Shown one piece after another: positions 22,664 to 33,666 of a stretch of DNA of 64,000 bases. This DNA comes from Chenopodium formosanum (taxonomy: Eukaryota > Streptophyta > Magnoliopsida > Caryophyllales > Amaranthaceae): the NCBI GenBank assembly GCA_024500155.1, contig CM044858.1:30646786-30710785 (forward strand). The letters are read 5' to 3'. How positions within the stretch are numbered: the stretch's first letter is position 1; each line of letters begins with the position of its first letter. The position numbers and the translations under genes were made by a program. The notes under the pieces are model-generated. The model did not search any database, was not told the DNA's origin, and saw only the letters and a program-made list of their open reading frames with translations.

Positions 22664-24937
22664 CTCTTGCATGAATGCGCTAGATCATAATAATACGATT
22701 ATTTGATGTCCGCGTTAATTTTATAATCAATTAAGAGGGAAAAATTAATTTAATTATGGTTCAATTATTATTTAATGTGATTAAACTTTTGGAATAGATT
22801 AAATGCGATTTAATTATGCTCAAATAGCCATGAAGAGGACCGAATTATGCCCTAGTATGTTCGAAAATTTCGAACCCCTAACCCTAATTTTCGAATAATT
22901 TCGAAATTTATAGCCCTAAAATATGATTTTTGTGCTTGATTTTGATTTAATTCGATTTGTTCTTTGTTTCATAATTTTAATTGAATTGATTTATGCATAA
23001 AAATGTTTTATGTATGATCATAGATTTAATTTTAAAAGTTAGAATTAAATTGGGATTAATTTTATGATGAACTCTAATTTTAAAGTTGAATATGATTTAA
23101 TTTTAATCTTATGGAGTAATTTAATTTAATTAGGATAAATGTTATTTTAATTAAATTGAAAACTCAAAAAAAAAAAAATTTATTTTGGTCGGCAACCGCG
23201 GCTGGGTGGCGCAGCCACGGCGGCTGCCGACCAGGTGGCGGTCCAAGAGGGAGAGGAAGGGCAGGGCGGCGGTCTAGGTGGCTAAGGCAGCAGCTGTGCA
23301 AGCGTTGCACGCTGCTGCCGTGGCTGCCTCTGCTGCTGGTTGCTGCTGCCTTGCGGCAGTGGCTGCTGTGAAGCGGCCAGCCACCGTGGCTAGCTCCGGC
23401 TAGCCAACCACGGTGGCCAGCAACCGTGCAGTCACAGTTTTCAAAAAAAAAATATGTTTTGAAAAATTATTTCAGGATAATTACGAATTATTTTGGGATA
23501 AAATCGGTTTTTTTTTGGATAAGTTCAAATATTTTCAAAATATGATCTTTTAGTTTAAAAGATAAAGTTGGGTTTATTTGGATAAAATCTTTTATTTTAG
23601 GATAAAATCAAATATTCAAAAGTTGTTATATTTGATATTATCCATATTTAGTTTGTTATTTTGGTAATTATCCTAAATTAAAGTGGTTAATTATGGATAA
23701 GATTGATTAGGATATTATGAGCATATTCCAAAAGGATAATAATTGATTTAAATAATGTGATTATCCCAAAATTAGATTAGGATGTAATTGATTTTAAAAT
23801 TATTTGATTGGCTAGTAATTAGGATAGAATCTCCTAAATTAGTTAGGATAATCATGGAAGATTAAATATGATTTATCTTTCTAGATTAAAATATGATTTG
23901 ATTCTATCTCATGACTAAATTAAATATACGATATTTTATGAACCGTCATGAATAATATATGATATTATCTAATTATGATTAAAAATATAAGATATTTTAG
24001 GAAATGCGTTGACTTTATTATGAACATTCGATGTTGTAGTTTAGACAAGCATGTTGAGTGATTTATTATATGGCACTTTTCTAATATATGATATTATGTT
24101 GCTATATATAGACTAGTATGGCCGATAGATTCTTAAATACGATCTGCGTATCGTGATGTATTTTTGTAATCTAAATACGGTCTGCATACCGTTGAGTATT
24201 TTTATAACTTTTATTTAATGTAAATAGAATAGTAATTTAAATAGTGTTAGCACAAAAGAAGCCCATGAAATGAAGGCCCAAAGGAGCAAGGTGGATGAAG
24301 ATCCATGATGATTCAAGTGGGAGCATTTTTCATTTCTAGTTTTCTTAGGACTAAGGGGCCATACTACGTCATGTTTATTTATTGCATTAGTTGATTATGC
24401 ATGTTTTAGGTTTATTTATATTGATTGATGATGCGCTAGAGTTCACTAAATAATCACAACATAATAAATTTAGATCCCAGTAATATTGAGGCAGCTTTTC
24501 CAATTAAAAACCCGATGAAACCTTTGACATTTATGATGGGTCATGCCAAAGCTGGGCATCATATTTTTCATTGGGGAGTGGGGGTAGGACAAATTCTACA
24601 CTTTTAATTGGTTATACTCAACAAGGTTACCTAAAGATAAAGTTTAGAACCTTGAAGCTAAGGGTAATAATTAAACATGTGATGGTTAATTATTCAACCA
24701 AGAGTTACAAGAGTTGTAATCAGTAAAGAGTTTACTCACCTTGAAAATGTAATGGTTGATGGCAGGGCCAAAGTCCGGTCGATTATTGCACAAATAAAGG
24801 GTCTTGGAATCACTTAAAATTCAATTGGGATCATTTAATTATTGAATAAAGTGTTTTAAAGTTACCAAATGAATGTTTTTTATGGTACTTTAATTTTATT
24901 AAACATAATTATTAAATTTTGCCTTATTTTGACATAG
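22664..24937 (+). other. Copia untranslated leader with GC-rich hairpin zone
   Basis: A 2.3-kb AT-rich leader with no gene. At about 23185-23435 a sharply GC-rich block appears, with complementary arms around 23375-23421 (CCACCGTGGCTAGC against GCTAGCCAACCACGGTGG). No real coding signal is seen in the long frame at 23156-23371. Confidence 0.55.
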
Positions 24938-25813
24938 ATGGGTAGCCGTAATAACAATGACAGCAACGTTTACAATTTGCGACCATTCCTTGAGAAGGAT
25001 AGGTTGATAGGGGAAAACTTTTCCAACTGGGAAAGGATGCTAAGGCTTGTTCTGAAATCTGAAGGTAAGGAGGATGTCATTGATACCCCATTACCAGGAC
25101 CTCTGCCAGAAAATACAACTGCGGTAGATATCAAGAAGCACAAGGAAGCTCATGATAGAGCTATGCCTATCACTTGCTTAATGATTGCTACCATGGAACC
25201 TAGTCTTCAAAAACGTTTTGAGGACCAGGATGCCTACTCAATCATGGAAGAGCTCAAAGCTTTGTTTAAGAAACAAGCTAGAGTTGAAAGGTATGAGCTT
25301 CATCGTGAGATTCTGGATTGTAGAATGGAGAAGGGTGCCACAGTTCATGATCATGTTTTCAAAATGATCGGCCTAATTCAAAGTATGGAGAAACTGGGGT
25401 ACCCATATAGTGATGATTTGGCAACAGACATCATTCTCCACTCACTTCCAGAAAGTTTCAACCAGTTTATCATGAACTTTAACATGACTGCGAATGCAAA
25501 GACTATGAATCAATTGCATGCAATGCTGGTTAGTGCTGAGAAACAAATCCCTAAGGAACCTAAGAAGGAAGTTCTTATGATTCAAAAGGGAAAGGGGTTC
25601 AAGAAGAAGGGGCAAAAGGCTAGTGCCAAGAGCAAAGGCAAGCAAGTTGCCAAGACTCCTGAAAAGCCTAAGGCTAATCCAAAACCCAAGGCTGCAAGTG
25701 AGAGTGAATGATTTTACTGGAAGAAGAAGGGGCATTGGAAACGCAATTGCCAGAAATACCTTGATTTCCTCAAGAAGAAGAATGGATCATCAACCTCAGG
25801 TATTATGTTATAA
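24938..25813 (+). pseudogene. Copia Gag with premature stop in the zinc knuckle
   Basis: The frame from ATG 24938 encodes a typical Copia Gag: N-terminal LRPFLEKDRLIGENFSNWER, core YELHREILDCRMEKGATVHD, and a Lys/Pro-rich basic region near residues 215-255. TGA at 25709-25711 falls where the first Cys of the CX2CX4HX4C knuckle is expected. The following FYW-KKKGHWKRNC shows the second Cys changed to Trp as well. The frame then continues to TAA at 25811-25813. Two single-base changes therefore remove the RNA-binding knuckle while leaving the particle-forming part open. Confidence 0.85.
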
Positions 25814-26734
25814 ACATTTTAACTTTCACTAAGGTATGTGATACCAAGTTGCAGAGCTTAACATTATGATGTTGCGCAGGAACTGCAAACAAGTGAAGCT
25901 AGCATGGAGATGGAGCTTGAAGGTGCACTAGAAGTATTTGAGTGGCCAGAGATAGCTTCATAGTTTTAATTTCTGATTATTTTATCATGACATTTAGATC
26001 TATTTCCAGTTTTTGATGAGACAATATTTCGGTTTTCTTGTTTTGAATACTGATTTGTTTTTACTTGGCTTGGACAAATGTTGATCCATGACCAAGGTAA
26101 TAAATTGTTTTCATTTTGCTAGATATGAGTTAATTTTGGTTTTATGACATTGATATAAGTAGATCACAAAAGTAAAATTAGATGATTCAAAGTAAACTTA
26201 CTTATAATAAAGTAAGGTTAGGTCACATAAACCATTTGCACATCCAAAATTATGGATGGACTCTTACTCTTATATGATTATGAATCACTTGAGAATTAGA
26301 AGTCATGCTTGATAAAATGACCAAGTTACCTTTTAGTTGAAAGGGTAAAAGAGCTAAAATGACCTTTTGGAACACAAACATATGATGTGAGTGTACCATA
26401 AATTCAAAATTAGCAAGAGATTTAACTTTTTCATTGATTTTATTAACGATTTAAGTAAATATGTCGATAATTACTTAATGAAATAAAAGTTGGAATCATT
26501 GAAATGTTCAAAATTCCAAAATGAAATGTAAAATCAAGTTTGAGATAAACAATTTAGCACCACAATATGATTGTTGTAATAAATATTTAACTCAAAACAA
26601 ATGATCATCTAAAGGAATTGTTGAATTTGTTCACAATCCAGGAACATTACAATTAAAATGTATGTATAAAGTAGGAATCAAACTTTGCTTGCTATTGTTC
26701 GATCCAAGATTTAATGATTTACAAATATCGTTTT

Positions 26735-28650
26735 GTGGATATGCATTAGAACAACAACGATTGCGAATATACTAAACAGAAACTTAACCAAAGCAGTAAA
26801 AAGATGTCATAAGAGTTATGGATTGGAAATGTTCCAACGTAATCTCTTCTAAACAGGATTGAGGGAGTATGAAATCTATGTAAAATGTTTACAAAGATGA
26901 CATAATAAACCCTAAATCAGAGGTATTATTCCTACAATCGCGTAGAAACAAAATGTTTGTTGCTCGCGATAATGTCTTTATAGAAAGAAGTGTCTTCCTA
27001 CAAAGCCAAGTGGGAGTAGAGTTAGATCTCGATCGAGACGAGCAACAAATGGATGTGGATAACACTACATCAGAGACGAATGCGCATGAAATCAGCTAAT
27101 TTGATAAAAACATGTGTCGAAGCAAGCTAATTCAAATAGCGAGACTTCTATCGTCCTACTAGAATGAAAGGCTTCAAAGAGTTGAAGAGAATAATTCTAT
27201 TGTCGCTCATACCTATTGTAGGTTACTTAGGATCGAAACAAACAATTTGTTGCAATTCTATTATAAGGTGGATTCTAAAATTTTCCTATTGGAATGGTTG
27301 GAATCCATACCTACAAACAAGCTTTGGACAAGTGTCAACTCAGGAAGTGGCCTAAAGCCAACAAATCCAGAATGGACTCCATGTCTATAAAGATGTGCTA
27401 GTCCATGATAGTCTTACAAATGGGGTCAAACCTATTAGTTATGTAAGCCTATTCGGATTATTTCTAGTTTTGGAAATCAAAATCACCTTCATGAAATGTT
27501 CTTGATGGATGGGATGTATATGATACAACCTAAGATTTTGAATTCCAGAAATTCCTAGAAAGTTTTGCAAACTTTAGAAATTTATTTATGGATTGAAGTA
27601 AGCATTAGGGAGTTGGAATATTCATTAGGAAACCAAACAGTTTGATTACCTTGGAAGAATGAAAAGAAATCTTGTAGAGACAAGAAGTTTAGTGGGAGCA
27701 ATTGGTCTTCGTAGTCTAGTATGTAGTTAACATACATTTCATATGAAATGATATATCAATGCTTGAATGAGTCAAGCAGTGGTTAGAAAGATTGTTTTTA
27801 TATATGGGAGACTTAGGAGATGTTAAGTACATATTGGGAATCAAAATCCACAAAGTGAATCTTGAAGGATGACTGGACCTAATCAAGAGACTTATGTTGA
27901 TAAGATTCTTGACAAGTTCAAGATGCAAGACTCTAAGAAAGGATCTCTTCCCATGTCTCATGGTTTTACACTCAGTAAAACTCAGTGCCTTAAAAGCTAG
28001 TAGAGTTGAGTTGTAAAGGTAATGTACCTTATGCTTCTACAAAAGGTCCATTACATGTGCCATGAAATGTACAAAACAAGTTGTTACATATGACTTGTGC
28101 ATGTGTAGCAAGTTTCAAGCAAATACAGAATAAGCATACGAAAGTTACCAAGAACAAATCCTTGAGTACTTGAGAAGCACTAAAGGAATTTTTCTAGTTT
28201 ATGGTATTAAAGATAAACAAGTTATCAAAAGATTTTACAAATGCAAGTTTTTCCAAACAGGCAAGATAATTCTAGACTTTGATCTAGATGCATATTTTGT
28301 CAGTATGGAGAAGTATAGTGAACTTGAAAAGTTCAAAGCAAAGCACTATTGCATGCCCAATGTCAGAATATGTGTATTAAGCTATAGTCGGATAGTTTTA
28401 GAGGAAGTTTGGATTAAAATGTCATATGACTAAAGGGTCACCTTTGCCCAAGAACAAAGAAGCCAGGGTCATATCACAAATCCAAACAAATGAATATGAG
28501 ATATCGCCTCAGTTATGAGATCATTGACCAGCAGGAGGTCATGTTCTGCAAAGTTTTATTATGAGTGAGAAATAAGGTATGAAAGTCATATTAAAGTCTT
28601 GGATTGAAGCAAATTATGTAAATTTAAGTTGTGTATGTTTGAGAAAACAT
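26735..28650 (+). pseudogene. Copia Pol relic (integrase tail, RT, RNase H) in broken frames
   Basis: Short recognisable pieces lie in the right order but in different frames. FCGYALE (about 26743) corresponds to the post-integrase GYALETA motif. MFVARDNVFIERSVFL (about 26950) follows it. MYMIQPK and TLEIYLWIEVSIRELEYSLG (27505-27630) resemble VYMTQPEGF / YGLKQASRSWN of RT. YILGIKIHKVNLEG and TYVDKILDKFKMQDSKKG (27825-27945) match the RT C-terminus. ILEYLRSTKGIFLVYG (about 28165) matches the LKYLRRTKDMFLVYG region. Many stops and indels intervene. Protease and most of integrase were not found between gag and 26735. Confidence 0.65.
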
Positions 28651-29421
28651 ATTACATAAGAAAATACATCAATTTGCAGAATTATGTTTAAAACAGAAAT
28701 TATTATTTCTCTTATTTAATTATGGTTTGAAATTAAATAAAATGTCTAAAATAATTATGAATTGATGGGCTCACTAGGTTGATGACCTTTTGAATGAAAC
28801 CCCACAGGTGAACAAAATTCATATATTATTTAAGTTCCTAGTTCGAGATCATTAAAGTGGACATAAATGATTTCAATGAATGGACTAGCATGTAAGATTG
28901 ATTGGATAGCGTAGTTTCATGGGCTATAGGGGCTTAGTGATGCTCGGACAATCACTTGGATATGCATGAATGATGCATGATCGAACTATTGACCTACTTT
29001 GAAGTTCAAGTATAGAGCTTTCGTATATATTAGTGGATTCCTTTGACATGAGTGGAACATTGATTTCGTTCAATGGATGTTATGGCTGTGGTACACTCAA
29101 ACGTCTGCCCGTAACTGGAGATTATAAAGGGTATTTCCCGGTCATTTCAGAAGTTGAGTGGGAGGCTTGTTGCCACAAGATTGGATAGAGTCTACCTATT
29201 AAATTAGGAAATGTGTCATGGCCGCTTGAAGAGGGAGAATTCAGAAAATACGTGGCCGCGTTCAAATGCATTACTCAGTAGTCATTTGGTTTTGTAATTC
29301 TAACTCAGATTTCAAGAAACGATTTGTAGATTAATATGATCTCGACATGTGATGCAATCATATTATCAAATCGACATATACATTGACTTAAGGAATTTGA
29401 ATATTGCACCCTTGTCTCAGA

Positions 29422-29433
29422 CAAGTGGGAGAT
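29422..29433 (+). other. Copia polypurine tract
   Basis: CAAGTGGGAGAT directly precedes the TGAAGGAGTT start of the 3' LTR. It is the classical Copia tract. Confidence 0.75.
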
Positions 29434-29953
29434 TGAAGGAGTTATGTCTTCGTCGTGTGCAATTACTAGATATATAATTGGATCAAATTATGGAGATAAT
29501 TAAGTCCGGACATTTGGGTCGTCGTTTTGCCATAGCTAGAGGTACTTACGATCTTTGGACTAGTAAAATAGGCCAAAGCCCAATTGGACGGATCCTATAA
29601 GGTCACACAAAGGGGCTAGATCGAGCATTAGAGGACGAGGCCCATCATGGGCCTCATCACTCTAGGTGGCCGGCCATGTAGGGGCTTTAAGAGGCTATTG
29701 GGCTTTGTGCCCTAGTCTAAATATAATGAGATTATAAATAGACTAGGTGCCTAGGTTTACTAGTAGGAAATTTACTGATCATTTAGATCAAACCCTAATT
29801 AGCAAACACGAAACCAACCCCCTCTCATACTCCCTCTCTCACGGCTCTCTCCTCCTCCTAGGCGCCGGTGGTGTCTCGTGGTGGTGGTGGTTCGTACGGT
29901 GGTCGGTTGTCCGAAAAGGTGGTGATCGCGGTTTTCCTCAATCACACGACCAA
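29434..29953 (+). repeat. Copia 3' LTR, truncated
   Basis: It matches the first 520 bp of the 5' LTR with 8 differences by hand count, then stops at CACACGACCAA. Eleven unrelated bases follow, and then the A' LTR starts at 29965. The last 230 bp of the LTR are missing. Confidence 0.9.
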
Positions 29954-29964
29954 CTTAAATTTAC

Positions 29965-31866
29965 TATAGACACCCAATTGTGTCTCCCCAAAACCAAACC
30001 CAGTGATGAATGTCTTTCGCATCGAATCATAATCGAATGAGGTGAAAGTGTGAAAAGTCAAGTGTTGCGGTTAGTTTTTATTAAAATTATCTTCTCTCTG
30101 TTTTTGAAAACAACCTTATTTTATGAAAACGTCCAATCCAGTTTATTTTGGTCCATGATAAGGGTCTTATAATTGTTTAGTTGGATGGGGCTTGAAAAGT
30201 GGAAAAGACCTTTCCAACGATATATTATAAGCCCAATTTCGATGAATAATGAGGAAGTTATGGCCAAAATACTAAACTCGGCCCAAACCGGATTTTTCCT
30301 ACGACCCAATGATCATGAGGAGGGTCCAAAGGTTTAATCCTATTCCTAAACTAATTAGGATTGATTAGAATCTTCTATAAGTTTCTAAAATATCTTAATT
30401 ATCCTTTTTTGAAAAGATAAGATTAAGGAATTTGATTTAAATATAAATTTTCCTTTTTATAAACTTTCCTTTTTTAAAGTCCTAATTTTATTCGAATTTA
30501 AACATGTTCAAAGACAGTCAGATATTATTTTCGTGCCTCATATTTTTTGTCTAAATTTTATATGGTTAAATATATCTTGAAATTATCTTTCCAATGATAT
30601 ATTATAATAATAATTCCGAGCTATAACGAAAAAGATATAAAAGGAATACGAAACTCTATCCAAAACTGACACCATTTCACTATTTCGGTCATATCTTTTT
30701 ATCTACAAAAGATTTTAATCTGATTCTAATTGGGTTGGAAAGTAGACTTCAAGATATTTCCACCGACATATTATATGACTTATTTGGACTTCTGGATCAA
30801 AAGATATGATAAAAACAAAATCCGCAAAAACTGTCTTTGTCGCCAAACGACAAGTCTGTCGCCTAGCGACAGACCCTATCGCGCTGGCGACAAGATGAAT
30901 TTCTGGCGACAAGGTCGGTTTGTTGGCGACAGCGTGGAGTTTTATTCCTCTTCAAATTCTGACTATTTTCCTATAAATAGGGTCCTCGGATCCCCGTTTT
31001 CAATCATCAACTCTCATTAAGAATTACTTAATTCTTTCTCTCTCTCTCTCTATTTCTAAACCAACCTTTTAAACAAAATACAGCATTCACAAGATCTTGA
31101 AACACCTAGCCAAATTCAAAGTTGCCTTCGCCATAGACGTGAAAGGTTGATAATTTCAGAGGGTTTGGTCCCAAATCCAGTCTAAACTTTATAACTCTTT
31201 CTTTCAATTATTTAATTTAATTCTTTAAATTTATTATTTCATTGAAGTTTACTAACTTGTGTATTTTGTTATTAGAAAGAGGTACGAGGCAAAGTATGTA
31301 ATCTTATTGCTCTATTCAATGTAGAAAGCATGTTTATTATTGTTTAATATTCCTAGTATCATGTTAGGATGTTTTTAATGCTTTCTAGAATCATGTTTAG
31401 GGTGCCTTTTATTATTTCTAATATCATGTTAGCATGTTAGTACCATGATAGGTTAAAATCTTTGATCTTTATTGCTTAGTGACATGCTAGGATTTGTTAT
31501 TAATCTTGTTAGTATCATGCCTAGGATCTTGCTATTATTTTTAAGCTTTATTATTAACATGATTATTATTATGATTATTATGATTATGTTGCTTGATTTA
31601 TTATTATTGTTATTGCTTGATCACGCCTTTTATGCTTGTTAAAGGGAATTTGTAATTGAAATCACGCTTAATAAGATAATTAATAATTTGGTTTAGGATA
31701 ATATGATTTTAATTCAAGTGATCGCCAATAATAGAATTATTTGAGCATTAATATTCAACCAACATAGATAAACAAGTTTAGGGTAAATCTAATGTTTGCA
31801 TGTTAGTCAAAAAGCGCACATGAATACGAGCAGAATAAAGTAGAGGCCTATTTTATAGGGCGGGTC
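29965..31866 (+). repeat. Second family A' LTR, 5' portion (continues at 44413-44640)
   Basis: A full-length LTR when joined to 44413-44640, from TATAGACACC to CCCTACA. Its first 1.39 kb repeat 20511-21900 with few changes. It was split by the Tat element at GGGTC. The outer end at 44640 is followed by CATAC, the same word that precedes the first A' LTR at 20506-20510. Confidence 0.88.
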
Positions 31867-32406
31867 TGGTTCGGGGTTTTTTGTGAACTCCTCGGATACT
31901 GGTCGCGTTCTTCTGGCAACGAGACTCGGACACCTGCAAAACAACGAATATTCCGTTTATCGGAATATTCGCCTCCGACGATCAAGTTAGAGATCGGAAA
32001 TCGGAAAAGCTAGAGGGAGAGAAAGTAAAGAGAAGTTGGAGCTCTTTAATGCTCTATTTTTATGTTATGTCACAATCCACCCCTCCCATCATAAATGATT
32101 GGGGTATTTATAGGGGTGGGAACATGTGCCCCTCTAGGGTTTGTACCCTAGAATTCCGTGACGTGATTGGCTGCGCAATCAGGGGCCGCCACGTGTCATA
32201 GGGGGCGCCATTTTGCGGCTTTCAAGGTTTTCCTCAGGATTTGGGCCTGATGTAATAAAGGCCTTTTTCTCTTTCTGATATTGCATTACATGTTTGGGGA
32301 CAGCTGACACGTGTCACCCTATCAGGAGGACACGTGTCGCCCTCTCATAGGGCCACGTGTCGCTATGAGATTGGGCCACGTATTTGGGGTATTTTTACCC
32401 TAAACA
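31867..32406 (-). repeat. 3' LTR of the Tat element
   Basis: 540 bp, the counterpart of 43850-44412, without the roughly 23-bp internal duplication present there. Its outer end on the plus strand reads TGGTTCGGGG, against TGTTTTGGGG in the other LTR. Confidence 0.92.
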
Positions 32407-32459
32407 TTTTCCCCTCAGAGGGGGTGGCTCGTACACTTACTGGCCGTCTCCTCTGATTC

Positions 32460-32960
32460 TCCATCTGAACGTCCATGTACTCTGGGTTGGGTTTACCTCC
32501 CATCTGCCCTGGACGTCCATATACTTTGGACTCAAAGTTCTTTTTGCTACCTGAACGTCCATATATTCTGCTCTAGACGTCCTCATAGTCTGGAGTGAGC
32601 TTGTCTTCTTGCTCATTTGGACGTCCATACTTTGGACTGGACGTCCTCATACTCTGGGAGAGGCTTATCTCCTGGTTCATCTGGACGTCCACATACTTTG
32701 GACTGGACGTCCTCATATTCTGGGAGGAGCTTATCTCCTAACTACCCAGAGCGTCCACAACACTTGAAATGGACATCCTCGTTTTTTGGTCTGGACGTTC
32801 TCATACTCTGGGAGGAGCTTATTTCCTAGCTACCCAGAGCATCCACAGTAGTTGGATTGGTCGTCCTCCTATTTTGGTCTGGACGTTCTCATACTCTGGG
32901 AGGAGCTTATTTCCTAGCTACCCAGAGCGTCCACTACATTTGAAATGGATTGGACGTCCT
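32460..32960 (+). repeat. Tandem GGACGTCC-rich repeats upstream of the antisense gene
   Basis: Units built on CTGGACGT(C/T)CTCATACTCTG, GGAGGAGCTTAT and CTACCCAGAGCGTCCAC recur. The two best copies start at 32791 and 32879, 88 bp apart, and looser copies extend leftwards to about 32460. The palindrome GGACGTCC, with an ACGT core, occurs repeatedly. The block lies between the 3' LTR and the TATA box of the antisense gene. Confidence 0.75.
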
Positions 32961-33287
32961 TGTTTTCAGGCGTACTCTCTAGTACTCCCACCATGCTGCG
33001 TACGTCTGAAATCTCCCTTTGGACTAAACGTCTGGGAACTGGGAGGACGCATTTTCCTCTTTAGATATTTTGAGAGTTCTGGAGATTAAGTGTTGAGGGT
33101 GTAAATCTCTTGAATTTGTGATTCAATTCACTTTGACGTGCCGTCAATTGTCCGTCTGGATTTCCACATAAGTTAACAGAACCCTAACGTCATCCGTCTC
33201 TTTCTTCAAGTAATTTCTCAAAAAATTACCGTTTGAATGTTTAGGCGGGAAATGTGGTTTTACCATTTTGCCCCCATAGATTCATTC

Positions 33288-33295
33288 TATAAATA
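33288..33295 (+). promoter_or_regulatory. TATA box for the antisense gene
   Basis: TATAAATA in TTCTATAAATATGGG, followed by a leader with a CACACTTTACCC stretch and the long plus-strand frame. It points away from the element's own transcription direction. Confidence 0.55.
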
Positions 33296-33666
33296 TGGGA
33301 AGTGAATTCTCATTTTCACACTTTACCCAATTGTGAATTCTAGAGAGAAGTCAGAGCATTCTAGTGAGAGAAAGTGATTTCCCCCTTAATCTTCAAGAGC
33401 GCCGCCGTGAGTTTGAGTTTTCCGGGCAATTTTTGATTTTTCCGGTCAATCTTCAAGAACACCAAAAACACTTTTGAGGTTTTCAAAACGTACAAAGGTA
33501 GGCCGTCTACACTTCTTTCTTTTATCTTGTATTTTTTTTCCTTTCATTTCAATTCTGGATCCATACTCGGCTTCGTCCGACTCTCCTCATGAGGCCGGCC
33601 GTTCACCTGGGACTGAAGAGTCTAGTGTGGACGGAGAAGAGTTGTCTCCTCCTTGGAGTGAGTCTA

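Larger units (their letters stand above)
21901..29953 (+). mobile_element. Ty1/Copia retrotransposon, pol decayed, 3' LTR truncated
   Basis: 5' LTR 21901-22648, initiator-tRNA primer site, a 2.3-kb leader, gag, a frameshifted pol relic, polypurine tract AAGTGGGAGAT, then 520 bp of 3' LTR that stops abruptly where an A' LTR begins. The shared parts of the two LTRs differ at only 8 of about 520 positions by hand count. The young LTRs contrast with the ruined pol, so the element was probably moved in trans. Confidence 0.88.

Noticed and set aside
23156..23371. Frame through the GC-rich island of the Copia leader
   Set aside because: Composition-driven, low-complexity Arg/Gly/Leu product with no homology that I recognise.
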